Positions 50,672 through 60,371 of a DNA stretch of 64,000 nt are shown piece after piece. This DNA comes from Tenacibaculum gallaicum (GTDB lineage Bacteria; Bacteroidota; Bacteroidia; Flavobacteriales; Flavobacteriaceae): assembly GCF_003387615.1 (NCBI RefSeq), contig NZ_QUNS01000001.1, positions 350,241-414,240 of the forward strand, written 5' to 3'. The notes beneath the pieces are model-generated. The model did no database searches and was not told the DNA's origin. It saw nothing but the letters and a program-made list of their open reading frames with translations. Numbering within the stretch: position 1 is the first letter of the stretch; each line of letters opens with the position of its first letter. The position numbers and the translations under genes were made by a program.

Positions 50672-50876
50672 TCATAAATTTTAATAAAAATACAATTAAT
50701 ATTTTCCATTTCATACTTAAAAATTGATTTAGAAGATAAGTACTTGATAATAAAACAGAAGGTGAGTGAAATAAAAAATAATAGAAAAACTCAGTTTAAA
50801 AGTGTGCTTTTTGTTATGTAAAAAAGGTTTTTATTGATAATGATGTATATTTTTTATGATTTTATTAATAAAAATA

Positions 50877-50884
50877 TATATTTG
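50877..50884 (+). promoter_or_regulatory. Promoter -7 box of metalloprotease gene A
   Basis: TATATTTG about 50 bases before the ATG. The equivalent box TATATTTG precedes protease gene B, with similar A/T surroundings. Confidence 0.5.
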
Positions 50885-50936
50885 CCTTCGCTTTTTAATA
50901 AAAAAAGCAAAAAATAATAATTAAAAACCCTTCAAA

Positions 50937-53669
50937 ATGAAACAAAAAATTACCCTTGCACTTATGTGCTTGTTTATGGTAGTTACTGCCTTTTCTCAAC
51001 AAAATTCACCGCAAGTAAAAAGAACTTGTGGAGTAATGGAAGATTTAGAGTATAGAAAATCTCAAGATCCGTATCTTCAAAATCGTATGGATCAAATCGA
51101 AAAATTTACTCTAAGTAAAATTAAAGAAATACAAAGTCGCCAAGGAAAAATAGAAGGTGAAATTATTACCATACCGGTAGTAGTACACGTTTTATACACA
51201 AACTCTACAAACAACATTAGTGATGCTCAGATTCTTTCACAAATTGATGTGCTGAATAAAGATTTTCGTAGACAAAATACGGATAAAACAAATAAATGGG
51301 CACAAGCAGCCGATACTCAAATAGAGTTTGCTATGGCGAAAATAGACCCTAACGGTAACTCAACTACAGCAATTACTAGAAAACAAGTAGGTAGTTCAGA
51401 TTGGGGAACAAAGTATAAAGCATACAATGCAATGAAAAGTTCTGCATCTGGTGGTGTTGATGCATGGGATACTGATGAATACTTGAATATGTGGATAGTT
51501 CCAAAAATGACTAATACTAGTCCAACTGGAGATAGAAATATTTTAGGGTTTGCACAGTTTCCAGGAGGATCTGCTTCTACTGATGGTTTAGTAATGATTC
51601 ACAATGCTTTTGGTTCTGTAGGAACGCTTGACCCTTCGTTTAATCTTGGTAGAACTACAACCCATGAAATAGGACACTTTTTTAATTTGCGTCACATTTG
51701 GGGTGATGGCGGTTGTGGTGTTGATGACTTTGTAGCTGATACTCCAGAATCGGATGCAGCCAATTATGGTTGTAAAACAGGACATGTTTCTTGTGGTACA
51801 GAAGATATGGTTCAAAACTACATGGATTACTCAGATGATGCATGTATGAACCTATTTACATTAGGTCAAAAAAACAGGATGCGTGCTGTTTTAGAAGCAG
51901 GAGGATCAAGACGTTCATTGGCGCTGTCTAATAAAGCAGATGCACCAGCAGTTTGTAATGCTACGGTACCAACAGGTACAGCTACATCTTCAGTTACTGC
52001 CACAGAAGCAACAGTTTCTTGGGCAACAGTTTCAGGAGCAACATACGATGTAAGATATAAAACAACAACTAGTTCTTCATGGACAACAGTTGCATCTTCT
52101 TCAAACTCTGTAGTGTTAAGTGGATTATCAGCTTCTACTCAATACGAAGTTCAAGTGCGTAGTAAATGCTCTTCAACAAACTCAAACTATAGCACTTCAG
52201 TAAACTTTACAACACCAGCAGTAACTATTTCATATTGTGCTTCAAGTGGAAACACTACTTATGAAACAGGAATAACAAAAGTGGTATTTGGTAGTATAAA
52301 TAATGCAGATGGTACTACAAAAGACAAGGGATATGAAAACTTTACAAATTTGAGCACAACAGTTTCTCAATCTTCATCAACAAACCTTACAGTATCGGTG
52401 AATACTGATGGAGACTATAGAATTGATGTTTTTGCCTGGATTGATTGGAATCAAGATGGAGACTTTACTGATAGTGGAGAAGCATATGACTTAGGTAATA
52501 TTAGTAATGTTTCTAACGGAGCTTTACCTACAAAAGCGATTGTTGTTCCTGCAAATGCAAAATTAGGAAGCACAAGAATGAGAATTTCAGGAAAGTATAA
52601 TTCGGACCCTACTTCTTGTGCAACAAGTTTTGACGGAGAGGTAGAAGATTATACAGTAGTAGTTGGTACTTCACAAGCAGATACTCAAGCACCAACTGTA
52701 CCAATAAACTTAACTGCATCTCGTATAGCACAAACTTCATTAACCTTAAATTGGTCAGCATCAACTGACAATGTTGGTGTTACAGGTTATGATGTATATC
52801 AAGGAGCTTCTAAAATAAGTTCAGTAACAGGCGCTACAGCAAGTGTAACAGGATTAACAGCAGGAACAGCGTATGTGTTTTCAGTAAAAGCTAAGGATGC
52901 AGCAGGAAATGTTTCAGCATCAAGTAATACAGTAAATGTAACTACATTGTCTAATTCAGTATCGTACTGTGATTCTAAAGGAAATGACTCGTCTTACGAG
53001 TGGATTGATAATGTTGAATTAGGGGGAATGAAGAATGTAACTGGTGATAATGGAGGATATGCTGATTTCACTTCAAAAGTAGCTACATTGGCAAGAGGAA
53101 GTTCAAACCAAATGATTGTTAGTGCTGGATTTAAGAGTACAGCATATACAGAACATTGGGCAGTATGGATTGATTTTAACCAAAATGGAACATTTGAGAA
53201 CAGTGAAAAAGTTGTAACAGGATCTTCATCAAGTGCAAATAACTTAACATCAACGATTGATATACCTTCAGGAGCTATATTAGGATCAACTAGAATGCGT
53301 GTTTCAATGAAGTTTGATGCTGCTCAAACAGTTTGTGAAACATTTAGTTATGGTGAAGTAGAAGATTATACGGTAAATATTGTTTCGAGCGTAAGACAAG
53401 AGAACATTGTAAGTGCAGAAAGGTTAGGAAGCGAAGCAACTCAAAACTTAGTGGCGTATCCAAACCCTACAGTTGATTTTGTAAATGTTAAATTAAGATC
53501 TTTGGCAGAAGATACAACATACAAAATTGTAGACCTAAGAGGAAGAGTAGTTAAATCAGGAGTTTTAGGCACTACTAATATTAATGTTTCAAAATTAAAA
53601 ACAGGATTGTATATTATTGAAGTTAATGATGGTCAAAAGTTATTAAAAACTAAAATATTGAAGAAATAA
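50937..53669 (+). CDS. Secreted M43 zinc metalloprotease A with FN3, GEVED and T9SS sorting domains
   Basis: A 910-residue secreted protein. A signal peptide (1-21) leads into a pappalysin-like M43 catalytic domain with zinc motif HEIGHFFNLRH (H243, H247, H253), the structural stretch GDGGCGVDDFVADTPESD, and the Met-turn region NYMDYSDDACMNLFT. Then come FN3 (about 345-425), GEVED (about 430-575, VFAWIDWNQDGDFTDSGE ... GEVEDYT), FN3 (about 583-668), and a second GEVED (about 675-810). A type A T9SS sorting domain of about 80 residues ends the protein (YPNPTVDFVNV, VSKLKTGLYIIEV, ending KILKK). It should cleave extracellular protein at the surface. Confidence 0.92.
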   Translation: MKQKITLALMCLFMVVTAFSQQNSPQVKRTCGVMEDLEYRKSQDPYLQNRMDQIEKFTLSKIKEIQSRQGKIEGEIITIPVVVHVLYTNSTNNISDAQILSQIDVLNKDFRRQNTDKTNKWAQAADTQIEFAMAKIDPNGNSTTAITRKQVGSSDWGTKYKAYNAMKSSASGGVDAWDTDEYLNMWIVPKMTNTSPTGDRNILGFAQFPGGSASTDGLVMIHNAFGSVGTLDPSFNLGRTTTHEIGHFFNLRHIWGDGGCGVDDFVADTPESDAANYGCKTGHVSCGTEDMVQNYMDYSDDACMNLFTLGQKNRMRAVLEAGGSRRSLALSNKADAPAVCNATVPTGTATSSVTATEATVSWATVSGATYDVRYKTTTSSSWTTVASSSNSVVLSGLSASTQYEVQVRSKCSSTNSNYSTSVNFTTPAVTISYCASSGNTTYETGITKVVFGSINNADGTTKDKGYENFTNLSTTVSQSSSTNLTVSVNTDGDYRIDVFAWIDWNQDGDFTDSGEAYDLGNISNVSNGALPTKAIVVPANAKLGSTRMRISGKYNSDPTSCATSFDGEVEDYTVVVGTSQADTQAPTVPINLTASRIAQTSLTLNWSASTDNVGVTGYDVYQGASKISSVTGATASVTGLTAGTAYVFSVKAKDAAGNVSASSNTVNVTTLSNSVSYCDSKGNDSSYEWIDNVELGGMKNVTGDNGGYADFTSKVATLARGSSNQMIVSAGFKSTAYTEHWAVWIDFNQNGTFENSEKVVTGSSSSANNLTSTIDIPSGAILGSTRMRVSMKFDAAQTVCETFSYGEVEDYTVNIVSSVRQENIVSAERLGSEATQNLVAYPNPTVDFVNVKLRSLAEDTTYKIVDLRGRVVKSGVLGTTNINVSKLKTGLYIIEVNDGQKLLKTKILKK

Positions 53670-53691
53670 GTTTTAAAAAAAGAATAAAAAA

Positions 53692-53727
53692 AGCAAAAGC
53701 CTTAGAGACTCCTCTAAGGCTTTTTGC
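53692..53727 (+). terminator. Terminator of protease gene A
   Basis: GCAAAAGCCTTAGAG and CTCTAAGGCTTTTTGC around a short loop, with a T run in the second arm. Confidence 0.85.
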
Positions 53728-53790
53728 TGGTTATTAGTATGTTATAGTGAATTTATTTTTCGTTTCTGTATGTTTTTAGTAAAAAATATA

Positions 53791-53798
53791 TATATTTG
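53791..53798 (+). promoter_or_regulatory. Promoter -7 box of metalloprotease gene B
   Basis: TATATTTG, 80 bases before the preferred start codon; no clear TTG partner. Confidence 0.45.
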
Positions 53799-53877
53799 CT
53801 AATGTTTTAACAAAAAATTAAGAACGATTTTTTCTGTGAAAAAAGAGTTTTTAATTAACTTAAAAAACCCTTCAAAA

Positions 53878-56574
53878 ATGAAAAACAAAATTACCCTAGC
53901 ACTTATGTGTTTATTTTTTGTTGGTGCTTTGTATGCCCAAGAAAAAAGAAACTGTCACTCAATGGAAAATCTTGAGTACAGACAATCCCTCAATCCTTCT
54001 TTAAAAAGTAAAATGCAAGAAATTGAGTCCTTTACTCAAAAAAGACTTGCAGAAAAGAAAAACTATCAAGGAAAAATAGTTGGAGATATTATCCAAATTC
54101 CAGTAGTTGTACACGTTATTTATAGTAGTTCACAAGAAAATATTAGTGTGGCACAAATTCAGTCGCAACTTGATGTTTTGAATGAAGATTACCGTAGAAC
54201 AAATTCTGATGCAACCAATAAATGGTCACAAGCAGCAGATACACAGATAGAGTTCTATTTAGCTCAAGTTGATCCAAATGGTAATCCAACAAACGGAATT
54301 ACAAGAAAATCATCATCTAAAACTTCATGGGGAACTAATGACGCAATGAAAAAGTCATCTCAAGGAGGAGTAGACCCATGGGATACTTCTGAGTACCTTA
54401 ACATGTGGGTATGTAATATTGGTGGTGGAATCTTAGGGTACGCTCAGTTCCCAGGAGGAAGTGCTGCTACTGATGGAGTAGTGATGGGACCTCAGTATTT
54501 TGGAAGTTCAGATAAAGGTTCAGGTTTCTATTTATCATCTCCATTTGACAAAGGAAGAACAACAACACACGAAATAGGTCACTTTTTAAACCTTAGACAT
54601 ATTTGGGGAGATGGTGGTTGTGGTGTTGACGATTTTGTTTCTGATACTCCAGAATCTGATGCTGCAAACTACGGATGTGCTTCAAGTCACTCTTCTTGTG
54701 GGTCAGCAGATATGGTTGAAAACTATATGGATTACTCAGACGATACTTGTATGAACCTTTTCACCCTAGGACAAAAAAATAGAATGCGTGCTGTTTTAGA
54801 ATCAGGAGGTGTACGTAGAAGTTTAGCTTTATCTGATAAAACAGGAGGTTCTACTTCATGTACAGCAACGGTACCAACGGGAGTAACTGTATCTGGTGTT
54901 ACTTCATCAGAAGCATCAGTTTCTTGGACAGCAGTTTCAGGAGCTACTTATGACGTAAGATACCGTCAAACCGGAACTTCATCTTGGACAACCAACGCAG
55001 TTTCAGGAACATCAACATCTTTAAGTGGATTATCAGCTTTAACTCAGTATGAAGTACAAGTACGTAGTAAATGTTCTGATGGATCTAACTCAGCATATAG
55101 TGCTTCTTCAACTTTTACTACTCCTGAAGTTACACTTTCTTATTGTTCTTCAAAAGGAAATAGTGTTTCTGATGAATATATCGGAAGAGTGCAATTAGGA
55201 ACTATTGATAATAGTACAGGAGGAGGAAATGGTTATTCAGACCATACAGCCATTTCAACAAACTTAGCAAAAGGAACTGCTCATACAATTACCATTACAC
55301 CAACTTGGACAGGAACAGTATACAATGAAGGATATGGTGTTTGGATTGACTATAATCAAGATGGAGATTTTTCTGATTCAGGAGAAACTGTTTGGACAAA
55401 ATCGGCATCTAAAGATACGCCAGTTAGTACATCTTTTACAGTACCCGCTTCAGCAACAGAAGGAGCAACAAGAATGCGTGTAGTTTTAAAATACAATGCA
55501 ACACCAACAGCATGTGAAGCGTCATTTTCTTATGGAGAAGTAGAAGATTATACGGTAGTAATCGGAGCAGGAACAACAGACACAACAGCACCAACAGCGC
55601 CAACAAACTTAGCTGCATCTAGTGTAACACAGACTTCGTTAACGTTAAATTGGTCAGCATCTACTGATAATGTTGGAGTAACTGGTTACGATGTTTACCA
55701 AGGAACTACAAATATTGGATCTGTAACAGGAACTACAATGAATGTAACAGGGTTAACAGCAGCTACTACTTATACTTTCTCAGTAAGAGCAAAAGATGCT
55801 GCAGGAAATATTTCATCTTCTAGTAGCACAATAAATGTAACAACGTTGTCAAACTCAGTTTCATACTGTGACTCAAAAGGAAATAACTCTTCTTATGAGT
55901 GGATTGATAATGTAGAGTTAGGAGGAATGACCAATGCAACTGGAGATAATGGAGGATATGCAGATTTTACTTCTAAAACAGCAACTTTAGCAGTAGGAAG
56001 CTCAAACCAAATGACTGTTAGCGCAGGGTTTAGTAGCTCTTCATATACAGAACATTGGGCTGTTTGGATTGACTTTAACCAAAATGGAACATTTGAAGGC
56101 AGTGAAAAAGTAGTAACAGGGTCTTCATCAAGTGCAAATAACTTAACTTCTACTGTAGATGTACCTGCAGGAGCAACTTTAGGAACAACAAGAATGCGTG
56201 TTTCTATGAAATATAACGCTGCTCAAACAGCTTGTGAAACATTTACTTATGGAGAAGTAGAAGACTATACGGTAAATATTGTTTCTAGTACAAGACAAGA
56301 ATCTTCAGCTAGTATAAATGGAGAAAGGTTAGGTAATGAAAACAGCTTAGACTTAATGGCATACCCTAACCCAGCAGTAGACTTTATACAAGTAAAATTA
56401 GCCTCTAGAGCTGATAATATGACTTATAAAATTGTAAATACCATTGGTAGAGTAATGAAAGAAGGTCGCTTAAATTCTTCAAACATCGATGTTTCTAAAC
56501 TAAATACAGGTATGTATATTTTACAAGTTAATGATGGTCAAAAACTACTAACGACTAAAGTATTTAAAAAATAA
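53878..56574 (+). CDS. Secreted M43 zinc metalloprotease B with GEVED, FN3 and T9SS sorting domains
   Basis: About 898 residues from the ATG at 53878. That start is chosen because CCCTTCAAAAATG is the same start context as in genes A and C and because the signal peptide MKNKITLALMCLFFVGALYAQ follows directly; an in-frame ATG 42 bases earlier is less likely. Domain order repeats protein A: M43 catalytic domain (HEIGHFLNLRH, H231), FN3, GEVED, FN3, GEVED, type A sorting domain ending KVFKK. Its first GEVED is close to the first GEVED of protein C, whereas its second is close to that of A, so modules have been exchanged. Confidence 0.92.
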   Translation: MKNKITLALMCLFFVGALYAQEKRNCHSMENLEYRQSLNPSLKSKMQEIESFTQKRLAEKKNYQGKIVGDIIQIPVVVHVIYSSSQENISVAQIQSQLDVLNEDYRRTNSDATNKWSQAADTQIEFYLAQVDPNGNPTNGITRKSSSKTSWGTNDAMKKSSQGGVDPWDTSEYLNMWVCNIGGGILGYAQFPGGSAATDGVVMGPQYFGSSDKGSGFYLSSPFDKGRTTTHEIGHFLNLRHIWGDGGCGVDDFVSDTPESDAANYGCASSHSSCGSADMVENYMDYSDDTCMNLFTLGQKNRMRAVLESGGVRRSLALSDKTGGSTSCTATVPTGVTVSGVTSSEASVSWTAVSGATYDVRYRQTGTSSWTTNAVSGTSTSLSGLSALTQYEVQVRSKCSDGSNSAYSASSTFTTPEVTLSYCSSKGNSVSDEYIGRVQLGTIDNSTGGGNGYSDHTAISTNLAKGTAHTITITPTWTGTVYNEGYGVWIDYNQDGDFSDSGETVWTKSASKDTPVSTSFTVPASATEGATRMRVVLKYNATPTACEASFSYGEVEDYTVVIGAGTTDTTAPTAPTNLAASSVTQTSLTLNWSASTDNVGVTGYDVYQGTTNIGSVTGTTMNVTGLTAATTYTFSVRAKDAAGNISSSSSTINVTTLSNSVSYCDSKGNNSSYEWIDNVELGGMTNATGDNGGYADFTSKTATLAVGSSNQMTVSAGFSSSSYTEHWAVWIDFNQNGTFEGSEKVVTGSSSSANNLTSTVDVPAGATLGTTRMRVSMKYNAAQTACETFTYGEVEDYTVNIVSSTRQESSASINGERLGNENSLDLMAYPNPAVDFIQVKLASRADNMTYKIVNTIGRVMKEGRLNSSNIDVSKLNTGMYILQVNDGQKLLTTKVFKK

Positions 56575-56583
56575 ATTCTTACA

Positions 56584-56613
56584 AAAAAGCCTGAGTTATT
56601 TCTCAGGCTTTTT
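56584..56613 (+). terminator. Terminator of protease gene B
   Basis: AAAAAGCCTGAG-TTATTT-CTCAGGCTTTTT, a perfect stem with T run. Confidence 0.88.
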
Positions 56614-56644
56614 AATTAAAATAAATTAACTAAACCCTTCAAAA

Positions 56645-59600
56645 ATGAAACAGAATTATGCAAGAACTGTGTTTTTATCTGCTTTTCTACTTACAGGAAT
56701 TTATACTATAAATGCCCAAGAAAACAGAGAATTAAAACACGTTAAGTTCAACAAATCCTCAAAGGTGTCTTTACAAAAAGCACCAGATTTAATTAGACAA
56801 AAACTAAAGCTATTTAAAAATGATGGCTTGCAAAAAATTAAGTCAAATAGAGACGATCTAGGCTTTACACATGAAAAATTTCAACAAAAATTTAAAGGAG
56901 TAAAAGTAGAATTTGCCACTTATACAGCTCACGCAAAAAATGGTGCTTTAATGAGCATGAATGGTGAGTTTTACGATGTTGGAAAGGTTAATATAAGCCC
57001 AAAGCTATCCAAAGCTCAAGCATTTCGAAAAGCTTTATCGCATACAGGAGCAGAGAAGTATTTATGGGAATATCCTGAGGCAGCCAATGAAATGGATAAT
57101 TATAAAAAGCCTGATGGAGAGTTATTAATTCTTCCTAGAGAAGTTATAGGAAAAAAAGAAGCAAGACTAGCTTATAAGTTCGATATTTTTGCTACAAAAC
57201 CGCTAAGCAGAGGGTATTTATACATAGATGCTCATACAGGAGAAGCATTATTTTACAATGCAATTATAAAACATGCAGATAAGTTTGGTCATGTAGGAGA
57301 GTTAACTACCCACGCAAAAAAAAGTAAAAAAGCGGCGAACGCTATTTCGGCTGCATTTGCAGCAGGAACTGCACAAACACGTTATAGTGGTACAAGAACC
57401 ATTGAAACATCACTAAGTGGAGGAAACTATATTTTGAGTGATACTGGAAGAAAAATCCACACAAGAGATGCAAAAAACCAAGCTCCAGGTTCCACATACC
57501 CATATGTTACAAATTATGACCAGTTTACTGATAGTGATAATAATTGGACTACAGCTGAACATAGTGCAAACAAAGATGATGCAGCATTAGATGCTCATTG
57601 GGGTGCAATACAAACATATGAGTATTTCTTGCAAAAACATAATAGAAATAGCTATGATGATAACGGTGCTCAAATTAGAAGTTATGTACATGTAGATACG
57701 AATTACGATAATGCCTTTTGGAATGGTTCTGTAATGTCTTATGGAGACGGTTCTTCTAACGGACAAGAAGGAAACGGTAGTTTTGATGCATTAACCTCTA
57801 TTGATGTTGCAGCACATGAAATAGGACACGCAGTTTGTACTCATACAGCGAACTTAGCTTACCAAAGAGAATCAGGAGCTTTAAATGAAGCTTTTTCAGA
57901 TATTTGGGGAGCGGCAGTTGAACATTTTGCTAAAGGAAACGGAAATGATTCAAACCCAGACCTTTCAGTATGGTTAATAGGAGATGAAATAGATAGGCGT
58001 AGTGGTTCTGCTGCTTTACGCTCAATGAATGACCCAAAATCACAAGGTCAACCAGATACCTATGGAGGAACTAATTGGAAAAACCCAAATTGTGGAGTAC
58101 CGACGAGATTTAATGACTACTGTGGAGTTCATACAAACTCAGGAGTTTTAAATAAATGGTTCTATTTACTAACTGTTGGAGGGTCAGGAACAAATGATGC
58201 ATCTGATACATACAACGTTACCGGAATTGGAATGACAAAAGCTGCAAAAATAGCGTATCGTACCGAAGCAAATTACTTATCAGCCAGTTCAACATATGCC
58301 GACGCTAGAACAGCGGCAATACAAGCTGCAACAGACTTATACGGAGCAAACTCTCAAGAAGTAATTTCTACAACAAATGCTTTTTATGCGGTTAATGTAG
58401 GAGAAGAGTTTGTACAAAATTGTGCTTTAGCAGCACCAACAAACTTAAATTCATCAAACATTGGTGATAACGGATTTACAGTAACTTGGACAGCAGTTTC
58501 AGGAGCAGCTTCTTATGATGTAACTATTGGCGCAAACACAACAAACGTAGCAGGAACGTCATTTAACGCTACAGGATTATTAAGTGGAACAGAATATACG
58601 GTATCTGTAGCTGCGAAATGTACAGAAGGTGGAACAGGAACACCAGCAACAGTAAATGTAACAACAACAGGTACGCCACCGCTTAACTATTGTGATTCAA
58701 AAGGAAATAGCGTTGCTGATGAATATATTGAGAGAGTTCAATTAGGAAGTATCGATAACACTTCTGATGGAGGTGGAGGATATTCTGATTTCACTACAAT
58801 TTCAACAGATTTATCTATTGGTGACTCTAACACAATAACCATTACCCCAAAATGGACAGGAACTGTTTATAGTGAAGGTTATGGAGTATGGATTGATTAT
58901 AATCAGGACGGAGACTTTTCTGACTCTGGAGAAACGGTTTGGACCAAAGCAGCGTCTAAAGATACTCCAGTAAGCACATCATTTACAGTACCTGCTTCAG
59001 CAACCGAAGGAGCTACTAGAATGAGAGTTGTGCTAAAGTACAATGCTACACCAACGGCTTGTGAAGCAACATTCTCTTATGGTGAAGTTGAAGATTATAC
59101 AGTTAATATTACAAATGCTACACCAGATACAGAAGCACCAACAGCGCCTTCTTCAGTAGCAGCATCTAATATTGAAGAAACAACAGCAACGTTAAGTTGG
59201 ACAGCGTCAACAGATAATGTTGGAGTAACTAGCTACGAAGTATTTAATGGAACTACAAGTGCAGGAACAGTTAGTGGTACATCAATAAACTTAACAGGGT
59301 TAACTGCAAATACTACGTATAACTTTACAGTAAAAGCAAAAGATGCAGCAGGAAATGTTTCAGTATCAAGTAATACAGCAACATTTACAACAAAAGATGT
59401 GTCAGTAGTAGAGTATTGTGCTTCACAAGGAAACAATTCTTCTTACGAGTGGATTGATAGAGTTTCTATGGGAGGAGTTGATAATACTACAGGAAATGAT
59501 GGTGGTTATAGAGATTATACGAACCTTATAATGAATGTGGCTCCAGGAGCTAATCGATTATATGTAAGTGCTGGATTTAGTAGTTCTTCTTATACCGAGT

Positions 59601-60127
59601 ACTGGAAAGCATGGATTGATTATGATAAGGATGGTGTTTTTGAAGACACTGAAGTAGTACTAAGTGGTTCTTCTTCAAGTGCTGGTGAGCTTTATGAAGA
59701 TTTTACAATTCCATCAAATGTTTCAGGAACTACAAGACTTAGAGTTTCTATGAAGTATAACAGTGCTCAAACAGCATGTGAAACATTTACTTATGGTGAG
59801 GTAGAAGATTATACAGTTAATATTTCTTCTGGTTCTGTGGCTGCAATAACAGGTTTTTCAGCGAATATCAGTGGAGAAGCAATAGGAAATGAAGAAAGCT
59901 TAGATTTATTAGCATACCCTAATCCAGCAGTAGATTTTATACAAGTAAAACTTGCTTCAAAAGCAGAAAAAATAAGTTATAAACTTATAAATACTGTTGG
60001 TAAAGTAGTAAAAGAAGGTCATTTAAAATCTTCTAATCTAGACGTTTCAAAGTTAAATACTGGAATGTACATTTTAGAGGTAAATGATGGACAAAAACTA
60101 CTTACAACGAAACTATTTAAAAAGTAA
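56645..60127 (+). CDS. Secreted M4 (thermolysin-like) metalloprotease C with GEVED, FN3 and T9SS sorting domains
   Basis: An 1160-residue protein. A signal peptide ends near residue 24 (NAQE). An FTP/PepSY propeptide follows (about 50-210, GFTHEKFQQKFKGVKVEFATY). The M4 catalytic domain has HEIGH at 391-395 and the third ligand E415 in GALNEAFSD, with the late signature GVHTNSGVLNKWFYLL. Then FN3 (about 598-675), GEVED (about 680-820), FN3 (about 830-915), GEVED (about 920-1060) and a type A T9SS sorting domain ending KLFKK. It is 70 bases from gene B and shares the CCCTTCAAAAATG start context. Confidence 0.93.
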   Translation: MKQNYARTVFLSAFLLTGIYTINAQENRELKHVKFNKSSKVSLQKAPDLIRQKLKLFKNDGLQKIKSNRDDLGFTHEKFQQKFKGVKVEFATYTAHAKNGALMSMNGEFYDVGKVNISPKLSKAQAFRKALSHTGAEKYLWEYPEAANEMDNYKKPDGELLILPREVIGKKEARLAYKFDIFATKPLSRGYLYIDAHTGEALFYNAIIKHADKFGHVGELTTHAKKSKKAANAISAAFAAGTAQTRYSGTRTIETSLSGGNYILSDTGRKIHTRDAKNQAPGSTYPYVTNYDQFTDSDNNWTTAEHSANKDDAALDAHWGAIQTYEYFLQKHNRNSYDDNGAQIRSYVHVDTNYDNAFWNGSVMSYGDGSSNGQEGNGSFDALTSIDVAAHEIGHAVCTHTANLAYQRESGALNEAFSDIWGAAVEHFAKGNGNDSNPDLSVWLIGDEIDRRSGSAALRSMNDPKSQGQPDTYGGTNWKNPNCGVPTRFNDYCGVHTNSGVLNKWFYLLTVGGSGTNDASDTYNVTGIGMTKAAKIAYRTEANYLSASSTYADARTAAIQAATDLYGANSQEVISTTNAFYAVNVGEEFVQNCALAAPTNLNSSNIGDNGFTVTWTAVSGAASYDVTIGANTTNVAGTSFNATGLLSGTEYTVSVAAKCTEGGTGTPATVNVTTTGTPPLNYCDSKGNSVADEYIERVQLGSIDNTSDGGGGYSDFTTISTDLSIGDSNTITITPKWTGTVYSEGYGVWIDYNQDGDFSDSGETVWTKAASKDTPVSTSFTVPASATEGATRMRVVLKYNATPTACEATFSYGEVEDYTVNITNATPDTEAPTAPSSVAASNIEETTATLSWTASTDNVGVTSYEVFNGTTSAGTVSGTSINLTGLTANTTYNFTVKAKDAAGNVSVSSNTATFTTKDVSVVEYCASQGNNSSYEWIDRVSMGGVDNTTGNDGGYRDYTNLIMNVAPGANRLYVSAGFSSSSYTEYWKAWIDYDKDGVFEDTEVVLSGSSSSAGELYEDFTIPSNVSGTTRLRVSMKYNSAQTACETFTYGEVEDYTVNISSGSVAAITGFSANISGEAIGNEESLDLLAYPNPAVDFIQVKLASKAEKISYKLINTVGKVVKEGHLKSSNLDVSKLNTGMYILEVNDGQKLLTTKLFKK

Positions 60128-60151
60128 GTTTTTAAAAACATTAAAGAGAAA

Positions 60152-60182
60152 CAAAAGTCTGAGTTTTTTACTCAGGCTTTTG
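60152..60182 (+). terminator. Terminator of protease gene C
   Basis: CAAAAGTCTGAG and CTCAGGCTTTTG with a T-rich loop; one G-T pair. Confidence 0.75.
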
Positions 60183-60371
60183 CTTGTTCTAAATTGTAAA
60201 GTACCATGAGAATAAAATATTTGACTTAGCTAGGGGTGGCTAAACTATTAAAATTTAGTTCGTAAAGGGTTAAAAATGAGTCTATTCAAAAGGTGTGAAT
60301 GATAAAGAAAAGGTAGAATTGTAAAAGAACTAGGAAATAAAAACTTAATTATTCAACTTAAATTGATTCAA

